Shown here one piece after another: positions 1-8,397 of a stretch of 64,000 nt of DNA; position 1 is the stretch's first letter; every line of letters begins with the position of its first letter. A program made the translations under genes and the position numbers. The stretch comes from Brevundimonas subvibrioides (lineage in GTDB: Bacteria; Pseudomonadota; Alphaproteobacteria; Caulobacterales; Caulobacteraceae), in the NCBI GenBank assembly GCA_002280475.1, contig NCEB01000003.1, positions 120,506-184,505 of the forward strand. Reading direction: 5' to 3'. The notes beneath the pieces are model-generated. The model was not told the DNA's origin. It saw nothing but the letters and a program-made list of their open reading frames with translations, and made no database searches.

Positions 1-216
1 GACCACCGCGGCATCCAGACCGGCGTCGACGAAGGCCTGGGCCGTGCTGACGGCGGTCGCCTCATAGACCTCGGCCACGCCCTGGGCGGTGACGGCGTCC
101 ATGTCGAAGAGGGTCGTCAGGTCGAAGTCGCGGATGTCGGACAGGACCCGCGCATGGTTTCGACCCATGACGCCGACACCGGCGACGCCGACTTTCAGGG
201 GGGTGGGGTGGCTCAT
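1..216 (-). CDS. Gfo/Idh/MocA-family NAD(P)-dependent sugar oxidoreductase, N-terminal part
   Basis: The gene runs off the left edge; only the first 72 codons are present. From an ATG at 216 it reads MSHPTPLKVGVAGVGVMGRN, a Rossmann-fold start with the GxGxxG dinucleotide-binding loop (GVAGVGVMG, residues 9-17) followed by NHARVL, typical of Gfo/Idh/MocA dehydrogenases that oxidise or epimerise sugars and inositols. The downstream neighbour on the same strand is a DegT-type sugar aminotransferase, so a role in making a nucleotide-sugar for O-antigen or another surface glycan is likely (inference). The substrate cannot be told from this fragment. Confidence 0.8.
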   Translation of the reverse strand, partial: MSHPTPLKVGVAGVGVMGRNHARVLSDIRDFDLTTLFDMDAVTAQGVAEVYEATAVSTAQAFVDAGLDAAVV

Positions 217-233
217 TGGATCAACCCCAGAGA

Positions 234-1394
234 TCAGGAACGGAACGAGGCGACGGCCGCGACGATCCGGTCCTGGGTCGCCTCGTCCAGATCGGAGTGC
301 ATCGGCAGGCTGATCACGACCTCCTTCTTGGCCTCGGTCACCGGCAGGCCGCCCGGCCCGCGTGGATGATGCTCATAGGCCGGCTGGAGGTGGCAGGGGA
401 TCGGATAGTAGACGGCGCTGGGCACGCCCTGGTCTTTCAGATGCGCGGCCAGGCCGTCGCGGTTCGGGTGCTCGATCGTATACTGGGCCCAGTTGGAGAC
501 GTTGCCCGCCGGGACATGGGGCACCGCCGCGACGTGGGGCGCGAGCAGGTCGTTGTAGCGGGCGGCGATGCGATTGCGCCATACGATCTCATCGGGGAAG
601 ACCTTCAGCTTCTCGATCAGGACGGCGGCCTGGACGGTGTCGAGGCGGCTGTTCATGCCCACGCGCATGTTCAGATATTTGGTGTCGTGCTCGAAGGTGC
701 GACCCACCAGATCCTTGGCCACGGCCTTGCCGTGGACGCGGTAGCTGTCGATCTCCTGCGCCAGATCGTCGTCGTTCGTCAGCACCGCTCCGCCGTCGCC
801 GTAGCAGCCCAGCGGCTTGGCCGGAAAGAAGCTGGCGGTGGTGACATCGGCCCATTTCAGCGGATGAGCGCCGTCCAGGGTGCAGCCGAAGCCTTGCGCC
901 GAATCCGAGATCAGCTTGAGCCCGTGCGCGTCGCAGATGGCCCGTATCGCCGGATAGTCGGCGGGCTGGCCGAACAGGTCGACGGCGATGACGACTTTCG
1001 GTTTCAACCGGCCTTCCGCGATTGTCGCCTCGATGGCGGCCTCCAGATGGGCCGGGCTCATGTTGTAGGTGCGGTGGTCGATATCGATGAAGACCGGTGT
1101 GGCCCCCAGCCAGGGCACGACCTCGGCGGTGGCGCAGAAGGTGAAGCTGGCCACGAAGACGGCATCGCCCGGCCGGATGCCCCAAGCCATCAGGGGCAGG
1201 ACCAGCGCCTCGGTGCCATTGGCGCAGGACAGGGCGTGCTTGGCCTGTCCGAAGTCGGCCAGCATGCTCTCGAACTCGCGGACCTGGGGGCCCATGACAT
1301 AGGCCCCACCCTCGACAGCGGCCATGACGGCGGCCTCGATCTTGCCGCCCAGACGGCGACGCTGGGCCTGCAGATCGATGAAGGCGATGCTCAT
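234..1394 (-). CDS. DegT/DnrJ/EryC1/StrS-family PLP-dependent sugar aminotransferase
   Basis: 386 aa, the usual length of the family. These enzymes transfer an amino group from glutamate or glutamine to a keto-sugar nucleotide. The N-terminus carries IDLQAQRRRLGGKI and GAYVMGPQVREFE, characteristic of the WecE/PerA/DesI branch; CANGTEALVL (about residue 57) is the cofactor-phosphate loop and FFPAKPLGCYGDGGAV contains the PLP-binding lysine. GMNSRLDTVQAAVL is the conserved C-terminal active-site loop. The gene sits 17 bp before a Gfo/Idh oxidoreductase on the same strand, and the pair resembles perosamine-type or acetamido-sugar pathways (inference). Exact substrate unknown. Confidence 0.9.
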   Translation of the reverse strand: MSIAFIDLQAQRRRLGGKIEAAVMAAVEGGAYVMGPQVREFESMLADFGQAKHALSCANGTEALVLPLMAWGIRPGDAVFVASFTFCATAEVVPWLGATPVFIDIDHRTYNMSPAHLEAAIEATIAEGRLKPKVVIAVDLFGQPADYPAIRAICDAHGLKLISDSAQGFGCTLDGAHPLKWADVTTASFFPAKPLGCYGDGGAVLTNDDDLAQEIDSYRVHGKAVAKDLVGRTFEHDTKYLNMRVGMNSRLDTVQAAVLIEKLKVFPDEIVWRNRIAARYNDLLAPHVAAVPHVPAGNVSNWAQYTIEHPNRDGLAAHLKDQGVPSAVYYPIPCHLQPAYEHHPRGPGGLPVTEAKKEVVISLPMHSDLDEATQDRIVAAVASFRS

Positions 1395-1551
1395 GCGGGA
1401 ATGCCTCTTTGCGGACGGCGCAACCGTCGAAGGGTGGGCGGCGTCTAACCGAACGCGACGGACCTGCCAAACGGCAGGGGGTCACATCGCGTTGCGCCTT
1501 GCAACGGGGGCTTCTATCGAGACGCTCGCCCACCGCCGGAGTGCCCTCGCC

Positions 1552-2073
1552 TTGTCGCCTGCCCAAAGTCCCGTCCCCGCCGTCTTCCTGGACCGCGACG
1601 GCGTCCTGATCGTCGACAGCGGCTATCCGCATCTGGAGGAGCATCTGGTCCTGATCCCGGGCGCGGCCGACGCCGTGCGACGGCTGAACGCCCTGGGCTA
1701 TCTGGTGGTGATCGTCACCAACCAGTCCGGCGTCGCGCGCGGCCTGTTCAGCGAAGACCAGATGAAGGCCTTCAACGCCCTGCTGGTGCGGCGTCTGGCC
1801 GCGAGGGGCGCCCGGATCGGGGCGGTCTACGCCTGTCCCTTCCACGCGGACGCCGAGAACGAGCGGTGGCGGCACCCCGACCACCCCGATCGCAAGCCCA
1901 ATCCCGGCATGATCCTGAGGGCGGCGAGCGATCACGGCATCGACCTGAACCGGTCCTTCCTGATCGGCGACCGCCAGAGCGACCTGGAAGCGGCCCGGCG
2001 CGCGGGCGTGTCCGGCTTCCTGTTCGAGACGGGCAATCTGGACGATTTCGTCCGCGACCTGCTGGGCGGCTGA
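1552..2073 (+). CDS. gmhB: HAD-family histidinol-phosphatase/heptose-bisphosphatase type phosphatase (GmhB-like)
   Basis: The frame is open further upstream, but that part overlaps the divergent aminotransferase. I choose the TTG at 1552, which has GGAG 10 nt before it and gives 173 aa, close to the family's usual length. Motif I is FLDRDGV (nucleophile D14 and D16), motif II TNQSG (56-60), motif III lysine K115 in RKPNP, motif IV GDRQSD (140-145). GmhB removes the 7-phosphate of D-glycero-D-manno-heptose 1,7-bisphosphate in LPS core synthesis. GmhB usually has a zinc loop of type CxH...CxC; here only C95-x2-H98 is clear and the second pair is replaced by HPDHPD (108-113). It could therefore be a metal-variant member or another HAD phosphatase. 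Confidence 0.8.
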   Translation: MSPAQSPVPAVFLDRDGVLIVDSGYPHLEEHLVLIPGAADAVRRLNALGYLVVIVTNQSGVARGLFSEDQMKAFNALLVRRLAARGARIGAVYACPFHADAENERWRHPDHPDRKPNPGMILRAASDHGIDLNRSFLIGDRQSDLEAARRAGVSGFLFETGNLDDFVRDLLGG

Positions 2074-2140
2074 TCGCAATTCTTAGGCCGTTGAAATACG
2101 ATGGTCTCGACGCGGGGGCGTCGCTGCCCGGAGCCTGGAT

Positions 2141-3022
2141 TTGACCGAAGCCCATCCGTTCTCGGAGCGACGCTGGACCGCGTCGGACGGTCTGTCGCTG
2201 TTCGCGCGGGACTATGCCGGCTCCGATGGCCCGGCCCGGCTGCCGGTCATCGCCATCCACGGCCTGACGCGCAACTCGGCTGATTTCGAGCATATCGCCG
2301 GGCTGATCGCCCGCAGCGGACGGCGGGTGCTGGCGCTCGACGTGCGGGGCCGCGGACGCTCGGACCGGGCGGGCGATCCCATGACCTATCAGCCGCCGGT
2401 CTATGCGAAGGACGTGCTCGCCCTGCTCGAGGCCGCCGGGATCGAGCGCGCGGTCTTTCTCGGCACCTCCATGGGCGGGCTGATCACCATGGCGGTGACG
2501 GCGCTGAAGAGCCGCGTCGTGGCCGCCGCCATCCTGAACGACATCGGACCCGAGGTCGCGCCCGAGGGCCTGGCGCGGATCGCCGCCTATTCCGGAAAGC
2601 CCGTCGAGACCCCGACCTGGGCCGCCGCCGCCGCCTATGCCCGCGAGATCAACGGCGTGGCCTTCCCCCACTATGGCGACGCCGACTGGGACGCCTTCGC
2701 CCGGCGCACCTTCCGCGAAGGGACGGAGGGCGCGCCGGTGCTCAACTACGATCCGGACATCGCGGTGCCGATCAAGGCGGCGGGGGCCAAGGCCCTGGCG
2801 CCGAACCTGTGGCCGTATTTCCGGCGTCTGGCGAGGAAGCGCCCGACCCTGCTGATCCGGGGCGCGACCTCGGACCTGTTGTCGGCCGCGATCGCCGAAA
2901 AGATGCAGAAGGCGGCCCCGACGATGCACTACGCCCAGGTGGCCGGCGTCGGTCACGCGCCGATGCTGGACGAACCCGAGGCCAAGGCCGCCATCTTCGA
3001 GTTCCTGCGCGACCTGCCTTAG
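2141..3022 (+). CDS. Alpha/beta hydrolase
   Basis: 293 aa from a TTG start with GGAG 8 nt upstream. The fold is recognisable from IAIHGLTRN (oxyanion loop, about 38-45), LDVRGRGRSD, the nucleophile elbow GTSMGG with S110, an acid candidate D245 in GATSDLL and the catalytic histidine H272 in GVGHAPML. The sequence is most like the general hydrolase branch used for esters or lactones; no substrate can be named. Its stop codon overlaps that of the convergent thiamine-phosphate-synthase-like gene by 4 bases (TTAG). Confidence 0.88.
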   Translation: MTEAHPFSERRWTASDGLSLFARDYAGSDGPARLPVIAIHGLTRNSADFEHIAGLIARSGRRVLALDVRGRGRSDRAGDPMTYQPPVYAKDVLALLEAAGIERAVFLGTSMGGLITMAVTALKSRVVAAAILNDIGPEVAPEGLARIAAYSGKPVETPTWAAAAAYAREINGVAFPHYGDADWDAFARRTFREGTEGAPVLNYDPDIAVPIKAAGAKALAPNLWPYFRRLARKRPTLLIRGATSDLLSAAIAEKMQKAAPTMHYAQVAGVGHAPMLDEPEAKAAIFEFLRDLP

Positions 3023-3666
3023 GGAGCGAAGGCGGCGATCACCCCGTCGATGGCGGCGACACCCGCACAACCGGTCCCCGCCAGCTCGGCGATTCGTTCG
3101 GCCGCGATCCCGCCCAGCGCCAGGACCGGTGTCGGTCCGGCGCCGGCCGCAAGTATCGCCTCGACACCGAGAGCGGGTCTGCTCGCCGACGCGCCGCCGG
3201 CCGGGAAGATCGGCGACAGGATCACCGCGTCCAGGTCGCGGGCCGCCAGCGCCGCCCCGACCGAATGGGCGGCCCCGGTCAGGATCCAGTCCGGACGCCG
3301 TCCTGACAGGGCATAGGCCGCAGAAAGAGCGGCCTCGGGCAGATGCAGACCGTCGGCCTCGATCCGGTCCGCCAGATCGGCGTCGCGCCCGATCAGCAGG
3401 GTCATGCCCCGTTCCCGGGTCACCGCGCGCAGACGCCGGGCCTCGTTCAGGGCCTCGTCCCTGCCGAAACCGCGAAAGACCACGCCCGATCCCGGCGGCA
3501 TTCGGGCCGCCGTCTCCCAGGGGCGCGGGGTCCGCTCCGGGTCGGTGAAGAACAGCAGCGGCGGGACCCGCGACGGCCTGCCCCCCCTGACAGCCTGCGC
3601 CGTCCGGGCTAGAGCCTGAGCCTCGGCCCACAGGCGGGCCCCCTCCGTATGCGACGCATCCCCCAT
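3019..3666 (-). CDS. Thiamine phosphate synthase family protein (ThiE/TenI-like)
   Basis: 215 aa TIM-barrel protein. ThiE joins the thiazole and pyrimidine halves of thiamine; TenI is a related thiazole aromatase. Visible family features are LLIGRDADLADRIEADGLHL in the middle, the HS loop (LTGAAHSVG), SPIFPAGG and LALGGI near the C-terminus, which bind phosphates. The strict ThiE signature (NDR...GVHLGQ) is degenerate, so I do not assign the symbol. The only plausible start, ATG at 3666, overlaps the ATG of divergent yggS by two bases inside a CCATGG. The convergent hydrolase shares its stop region. Confidence 0.75.
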   Translation of the reverse strand: MGDASHTEGARLWAEAQALARTAQAVRGGRPSRVPPLLFFTDPERTPRPWETAARMPPGSGVVFRGFGRDEALNEARRLRAVTRERGMTLLIGRDADLADRIEADGLHLPEAALSAAYALSGRRPDWILTGAAHSVGAALAARDLDAVILSPIFPAGGASASRPALGVEAILAAGAGPTPVLALGGIAAERIAELAGTGCAGVAAIDGVIAAFAP

Positions 3667-4384
3667 GGCCGCCTCTTCCCCCGCTTCGACCGCGCCGTCC
3701 ACTCCCGAAGACCTGTCGCGCCGACTGGCGGGGATCCGGGCGCGGATGACGGCCGCCGCGGGCGCCGTGGGCCGCGACCCGGCCTCGGTCACCCTGACCG
3801 CCGTGTCCAAGACGCAGCCGCCGGAGGCCATCGAGGCCGCCCTGGCGGCCGGACTGCGAGTCTTCGGCGAGAACCGGGTGCAGGAGGCGCAAGGCCGCTG
3901 GACCGAGTTCCGGCCCCGATTGCCCGATCTGGAGCTGCGGCTGATCGGGCCGCTGCAGTCCAACAAGGCAGTGGACGCGGTCGCCCTGTTCGATGTGATC
4001 GAGACGCTGGATCGCGAGAAACTGGTCGGGGCGCTCGCCGCCGCCCAGGACAAGGTCGGTCGCCGACCGCGCGTCCTGGTTCAGGTGAATACCGGCGAGG
4101 AAGAGCAAAAGGCCGGGGTCGCGCCCCGGGACGCCGACGCTCTGATCGCGTCGGCTCGCGCGGCAGGGCTGGATGTTCAGGGTCTGATGGCGATTCCTCC
4201 CGCCGACGAGGAGCCGGTCCTGCATTTCGCCCTGCTGGCGAAGATCGCGGCGAGGAACGACCTGCGGGTGCTGTCGATGGGGATGAGCGGAGACTACGAG
4301 GCGGCGATTCGGCTGGGAGCGACGCATGTTCGGGTCGGATCGGCCCTGTTCGGGGAACGAAAGGCCGATCCCGCGCTCTTCTAG
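3665..4384 (+). CDS. YggS/PLPBP-family pyridoxal phosphate homeostasis protein
   Basis: 239 aa, the normal length. This is a single-domain alanine-racemase-like barrel that carries PLP and buffers its supply. The PLP lysine is K49 in LTAVSKTQP; GENRVQEA follows, then LIGPLQSNK, VLVQVNTGEE and a C-terminal LSMGMSGDYEAAI and RVGSALFG, all hallmark segments. The start ATG at 3665 overlaps the divergent gene's ATG; the first 14 residues are low complexity, so the true start might be slightly further in. A CenR-like regulator follows after a short gap containing an inverted repeat. Confidence 0.92.
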   Translation: MAASSPASTAPSTPEDLSRRLAGIRARMTAAAGAVGRDPASVTLTAVSKTQPPEAIEAALAAGLRVFGENRVQEAQGRWTEFRPRLPDLELRLIGPLQSNKAVDAVALFDVIETLDREKLVGALAAAQDKVGRRPRVLVQVNTGEEEQKAGVAPRDADALIASARAAGLDVQGLMAIPPADEEPVLHFALLAKIAARNDLRVLSMGMSGDYEAAIRLGATHVRVGSALFGERKADPALF

Positions 4385-4405
4385 ACGCTGAATTTCAAAC
4401 GGTTT

Positions 4406-4429
4406 CGCCTCATGCCTTGGCTTGAGGCG
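4406..4429. repeat. Small inverted repeat between yggS and the response regulator
   Basis: CGCCTCA (4406-4412) and TGAGGCG (4423-4429) form a perfect 7-bp inverted repeat with a 10-nt loop, 23 bp before the response-regulator ATG. It lacks a T-tract, so it may be an operator or leader hairpin and not a terminator. Confidence 0.35.
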
Positions 4430-4451
4430 TTCGCCTCGCCATCTTGGGACC

Positions 4452-5138
4452 ATGCCCGCAGCCAAAACCCTCCTGATCATCGACGACGACGACGACCTGC
4501 GCGAGGCCCTGGCCGAGCAGCTGGCGCTCCACGAGGAGTTCCGCACCGTCCAGGCCGCGACCGCCACGGAGGGCGTGCGGCTGGGCCGCGAAATCCGGGC
4601 CGATCTGATCCTGCTGGACGTCGACCTGCCCGATATGGACGGCCGCGAGGCCTGTCGCCTGCTACGGAAAGACGGGGTCTCGACCCCCGTCATCATGCTG
4701 ACCGCCCAGGATTCCGACGCCGACACCGTGCTGGGGCTCGATTCCGGGGCCAATGACTACGTCACCAAACCCTTCCGCTTCGCCGTGCTGCTGGCCCGCA
4801 TCCGCGCCCACCTGCGCAGCCACGAACAGTCCGAGGACGCCGTCTTCCAGATCGGCCCCTATGAGTTCCGTCCCGCCGGCAAGATGCTGATGGACGCCAA
4901 TGGCAAGAAGGTCCGGCTGACGGAGAAGGAAACCAACATCCTGAAATACCTCTACCGGGCCGGGGCCAAGCCGGTGTCGCGCGAGGAGCTGCTGACGGAG
5001 GTCTGGGGCTACAACGCCGGGGTCACGACCCACACCCTGGAAACTCACATCTATCGCCTGCGCCAGAAGATCGAGCCCGAACCGGGCCTGGCGCGGCTGT
5101 TGCTGACCGATTCCGGCGGATACCGTCTTCAGCCCTGA
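4452..5138 (+). CDS. cenR: OmpR/PhoB-family response regulator, CenR-like
   Basis: 228 aa from ATG 4452. The receiver domain (1-115) shows the acidic pocket IIDDDDD (9-15), phospho-acceptor D56 in LLDVDLPDMDG, T84 in MLTAQ and K106 in YVTKPF. A winged-helix DNA-binding domain (about 135-228) has VRLTEKETNILKYL and THTLETHIYRLRQKIE. The unusually conserved middle (GLDSGANDYVTKPFRFAVLL, ARIRAHLRSHEQSEDAVF) matches my memory of the alphaproteobacterial envelope regulator CenR, essential in Caulobacter, so I use that name with moderate confidence. No histidine kinase gene is adjacent; CenK would have to be encoded elsewhere. Confidence 0.82.
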   Translation: MPAAKTLLIIDDDDDLREALAEQLALHEEFRTVQAATATEGVRLGREIRADLILLDVDLPDMDGREACRLLRKDGVSTPVIMLTAQDSDADTVLGLDSGANDYVTKPFRFAVLLARIRAHLRSHEQSEDAVFQIGPYEFRPAGKMLMDANGKKVRLTEKETNILKYLYRAGAKPVSREELLTEVWGYNAGVTTHTLETHIYRLRQKIEPEPGLARLLLTDSGGYRLQP

Positions 5139-5154
5139 CGAACGGCCGCAGGCG

Positions 5155-6000
5155 TCAGCCGCCGATACGCCATTCCGACAGGGTTTCGCCCCCCGCGGTC
5201 TCGAACGCCACCCGGTCCAAACGCACAGCGGCGATGCAGACCGGACGCTGATCCGGCCCGGCGGCCCGACAGCGAATGGCGCGGCCGTCCGGAAAGGACC
5301 CGACCCGACCCTCGAGCCGCAACCGATAACCGTTCGTCGGGGCCGCAACCGTTTCGGCGTCGCCTTCCGGCCGAACCGAGAATCCGTAAGCCCGGCCGTT
5401 GCGCCGCTCCAGCCGCGAGCCGTCGGCGTCGAACACGGCGGCCAAGCCGACGGTCTGGGGCGACGGCGCGGGCGGTCCACTCGCCAGCGGATCGCTGGCC
5501 AGGGCCGGGCAGCCACCGTCCTCCATCCAGGGACGCGGGATCCAGAAGCCCTCGACGGCTTCCCACCCGTCATCGCCGGCCCCCGCGATCAGGGCCGACC
5601 GGGTCCAGTCGCCCGGCGTCATCGACAGCTGGATGGCTCTCCGCTCGGGGGCCCAGGACCAGCGGGCGAGGCCCTCGGCCTGGCCCTCGACGACGGGCTC
5701 GGGCCCTCGGCAACCGAAGGCCGTCGTCACCGAGAAGGGCTTTCCGACCAAGGCGTCTGTGCCTTGGGGAGTCACCCCGGACGCATAGTTGGAGGCCGCC
5801 CGACGCAGCCCGTCCAGCAGAGCCCGGCGATCCAGGGTCAGCGAGGCGGGGACGATCCGGGGTGGCGGTGCCGGCTCGACGAGGGGCGTCGCCTCGACAG
5901 GAGCCTCGGCCCGCTCCGGGCGATCGCAGGCGGAGACGAGGAGCCCGGACGCCGCCAGCACGACGAGCGGGCGGCGAAGCAGATCGACCGAACCGTTCAT
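5155..6000 (-). CDS. Putative lipoprotein of unknown function
   Basis: 281 aa. A signal sequence with lipobox LVSAC (lipidation site C25) is followed by an acidic, proline-rich linker (about 27-50) and a globular part with several cysteines (FGCRGPE, DGGCPAL, IRCRAA, PVCIAA) that could form disulfides in the periplasm. WIPRPWM and GFWIP are aromatic stretches. I do not recognise a named domain. It is convergent with the CenR-like gene, 16 bp from its stop, and divergent from the SLC13 permease. Confidence 0.75.
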   Translation of the reverse strand: MNGSVDLLRRPLVVLAASGLLVSACDRPERAEAPVEATPLVEPAPPPRIVPASLTLDRRALLDGLRRAASNYASGVTPQGTDALVGKPFSVTTAFGCRGPEPVVEGQAEGLARWSWAPERRAIQLSMTPGDWTRSALIAGAGDDGWEAVEGFWIPRPWMEDGGCPALASDPLASGPPAPSPQTVGLAAVFDADGSRLERRNGRAYGFSVRPEGDAETVAAPTNGYRLRLEGRVGSFPDGRAIRCRAAGPDQRPVCIAAVRLDRVAFETAGGETLSEWRIGG

Positions 6001-6088
6001 GACGGTGTTCTAGCACGCGGATCGGTCAAATGCAGGGCGAGGCGCGGAAAAGGTTGACCTTCCTGGCACGGGAGGGTCTGCAAGGACC

Positions 6089-7492
6089 ATGAGTTTCGAT
6101 CAGATCGCCGCCCTGACCGTCCTCGTCGCTGTGGTCGCAGCGCTGGTGCATGGCAAGCTGCGCGCCGACGTCGTAGCCCTGACCGGAGCGGCCGTCCTGC
6201 TGATGCTGGGGGTGGTCCGCCCTGTGGAGGTGCAGGGCGCCTTCGCCAGTCCGGCGGTCATCGCCCTGGCCGGTCTGTTTGTCATCGCCTACGCCATCGA
6301 GCTGTCGGGCCTGCTGGCCTTTCTGATCCGGCAGGCGACGCGGCTGACCCAGAGACTGGGCGCACGAGGCATCTGGCTGGTGATCGGCCTGTGTGGCTCG
6401 GTGGGCGGCTTCCTGAACAACACCCCGGTGGTCGTGCTGGCCGCGCCGGTGGTGCGCGACATGGCGTTGTCGCTGAACCAGTCGCCCAAACGCTATCTGA
6501 TGCCGCTGAGTTATATCGTGGTCATGGGCGGCCTGCTGACTCTGATCGGCACCTCGACGAACCTGCTGGTCAACGACATGGCGCGCAACGCCGGCCAGCC
6601 GGTCTTCGGCCTGTTCGACATCACCGGCGTCGGCCTGATCATCGGCCTGACCGGGGCCGCGTACCTGTATCTGGTCGGGGCCCGGCAACTGGACGGCGTG
6701 GCCACCGCCGACGAGGCCGAGATGGCGCGCATCCGGGCGGAGGAGGAAGAGCGCGCCCGCCCGACGGAGGCCCCCAAGGGTCGCCGTCGCTGGTTCAGCC
6801 TGCCCCTGCTGGGCGAGGCACGGAACCAGCCGGACGGGTCAGGGGACGGGGTCCTGGGCGATGTGGACCTGTTCGACAAGGGCAAGGAGCGCCCGCTGGA
6901 GCTGAAGCGGGCGTTGGCCTCGATCGCGGTGTTCACCGCTGTGATCTTCGTCGCCGCGACGGGCCTGGCCCCCATCGCCGCCAGCGCCTTCGCCGGGGCG
7001 GTCATGCTGATCCTGCTGCGGGTCATCAGCGCCGAGGAGGCCTATGCCGGGCTCAGGCCCGAGATCCTGCTGCTGATCGCGGGCATGGTCGTGGTCGGCA
7101 TGGCCATCGAGGTGACCGGACTGGCCGAAGCCGGCGCCAACTCCCTGATCGGCGTGATCGAGCCCCTGGGGCCGCTGGGCGCGCTGATCATCTTCTACGG
7201 CGTGACCCTGTTCGCCACCGAGCTGTTGTCCAATGCGACGGTGGCCGTGCTGATCACGCCGATCGCCGTGGCGCTGGCCGACGCCCTCGGGGTCGACGCC
7301 CGGCCCTTCCTGGTGGCGGTGATGATGGCCGCCTCGGCCGCCTTCGCCACCCCGTTCGGCTATCAGACCAATGTCTTGGTCTTCCAGATGGGCAACTACA
7401 CCTACATGGACTTCGTGCGGGTCGGCATTCCGCTGAACCTGATCACCTGGGCGGCGGGATGCATCGCCATCCCGACCTTCTTTCCGTTCTAG
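6089..7492 (+). CDS. SLC13/DASS-family anion permease
   Basis: 467 aa, about 11-12 hydrophobic segments in two repeats. The paired signature loops are visible: GGFLNNTPVVV and GTSTNLLVN in the first half, ELLSNATVAVLITPIA in the second. This family moves di- or tricarboxylates, sulfate or similar anions, usually with sodium. A charged cytoplasmic linker (about 205-265) separates the halves; here it is short and has no RCK/TrkA-C domains, unlike longer relatives. The substrate cannot be predicted. The gene ends in a palindromic intergenic segment. Confidence 0.87.
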   Translation: MSFDQIAALTVLVAVVAALVHGKLRADVVALTGAAVLLMLGVVRPVEVQGAFASPAVIALAGLFVIAYAIELSGLLAFLIRQATRLTQRLGARGIWLVIGLCGSVGGFLNNTPVVVLAAPVVRDMALSLNQSPKRYLMPLSYIVVMGGLLTLIGTSTNLLVNDMARNAGQPVFGLFDITGVGLIIGLTGAAYLYLVGARQLDGVATADEAEMARIRAEEEERARPTEAPKGRRRWFSLPLLGEARNQPDGSGDGVLGDVDLFDKGKERPLELKRALASIAVFTAVIFVAATGLAPIAASAFAGAVMLILLRVISAEEAYAGLRPEILLLIAGMVVVGMAIEVTGLAEAGANSLIGVIEPLGPLGALIIFYGVTLFATELLSNATVAVLITPIAVALADALGVDARPFLVAVMMAASAAFATPFGYQTNVLVFQMGNYTYMDFVRVGIPLNLITWAAGCIAIPTFFPF

Positions 7493-7537
7493 AGCATTCG
7501 CCAGCGAAGTGGACACCGGTTCGCGGCAAAGAATGTG
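7491..7537. repeat. Palindromic intergenic repeat-like element
   Basis: Directly after the permease stop codon lies AGAGCATTCGCCAGCGAAGT (7491-7510), then GGACACCGGTTCGC and GAATGTG. GCATTC/GAATGT and GCGAA/TTCGC are nested inverted pairs. The arrangement AGAGCATT...GCGAA.GTGG..ACCGGTTCGC resembles dispersed palindromic repeats found between genes in alphaproteobacteria (from memory). Only one copy is seen in this window, so membership of a family is inference. Confidence 0.45.
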
Positions 7538-7550
7538 AAAAAACAAAGAG

Positions 7551-7594
7551 CTAGACCAATCGTCTTGCGCCAACTCATGTGACGATTGGTCTAG
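7551..7594. terminator. Bidirectional terminator-like 14-bp inverted repeat between convergent genes
   Basis: CTAGACCAATCGTC (7551-7564) and GACGATTGGTCTAG (7581-7594) form a perfect 14-bp stem with a 16-nt loop. It lies between the SLC13 permease (+) and xth (-), which converge here, so it could stop transcription from both sides. A-rich sequence (GTGAAAAAACAAAG, 7536-7549) precedes it, which is a U-tract for the minus-strand transcript. Confidence 0.75.
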
Positions 7595-7600
7595 AGCCGA

Positions 7601-8392
7601 TCAGACGTCCAGATCGACCGTGATCGGGCAGTGGTCCGAGGGCTGTTCCCACGCCCGGACCGGTTCGTGGATGGTGGCCGAGCCCGCCACCACCGCCGGC
7701 GTCAGGCCGGGCGAGGTCCAGATGTGGTCCAGGCGCAGACCGCGATTCGACTTTCTAAAATCCTGGGCACGATAGCTCCACCAGCTGGCCAGTTTCTGCG
7801 GCTCGGGGAAGGCGTCGCGGATCACGTCGGCGAAACCGCCCGCCGCCTGGAGCCGGTTCAGCGTCTCGACCTCGACCGGAGTGTGGCTGACCACCTTGGA
7901 CATATAGCGGTGATTCCAGACGTCGTACTCGGAGGGCGCGATGTTGAAATCTCCGCACATCAGAAGCGGCCGCGACTGGTCCAGGCCTCGCGCCGTCTCC
8001 GTCAGCCGCGCGTAGAAGTCCATCTTGTGATCGAACTTGGGGTTCAGCACCCGGTCGGGCACATCGCCGCCGGCCGGGATGTAGAAGTTCTGGACGTCCA
8101 CGCCAGCGACCCGCGCCGAGACGCAGCGCGCGTGGCCCAGCTTGCAGGCGTCGAAGGTCTGGCTTTGCTCGATCGGCAGACGGCTGGCGATGGCGACCCC
8201 GTGCCAGCCCTTCTGGCCCGCGACCTTCAGATGCGGCAGGCCCATCTCCGCGAAAGCGTTACGCGGAAACTGGTCCTCCAGGCATTTGATCTCCTGCAGG
8301 CACAGGACGTCGGTGCCGCTCTCGGCCACGAAGCGCGCGACCTGGTCGATGCGCAGGCGGACGGAGTTGATGTTCCAGGTGGCGACGCGCAC
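7601..8392 (-). CDS. xth: Exodeoxyribonuclease III
   Basis: 263 aa from a GTG at 8392, five bases after the prmC stop. Exonuclease III is a Mg-dependent AP endonuclease and 3' exonuclease in base excision repair. Motifs of the endonuclease/exonuclease/phosphatase fold in order: WNINSVR (6-12), LQEIK with metal ligand E34, the WHGVAI segment, GDFNIAPSEYD, LRLDHIW and the C-terminal SDHCPI. The open frame continues upstream into prmC, but the family start (RVATWNINS) decides the GTG. It forms a tight operon with prmC and the MOSC gene. Confidence 0.93.
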   Translation of the reverse strand: MRVATWNINSVRLRIDQVARFVAESGTDVLCLQEIKCLEDQFPRNAFAEMGLPHLKVAGQKGWHGVAIASRLPIEQSQTFDACKLGHARCVSARVAGVDVQNFYIPAGGDVPDRVLNPKFDHKMDFYARLTETARGLDQSRPLLMCGDFNIAPSEYDVWNHRYMSKVVSHTPVEVETLNRLQAAGGFADVIRDAFPEPQKLASWWSYRAQDFRKSNRGLRLDHIWTSPGLTPAVVAGSATIHEPVRAWEQPSDHCPITVDLDV

Positions 8393-8397
8393 TCGGC

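Noticed and set aside
1772..4753. A 993-codon open frame on the minus strand
   Set aside because: It runs across several real genes on both strands, has no family motifs and a composition rich in R, G and P. It is a GC-driven antisense frame.
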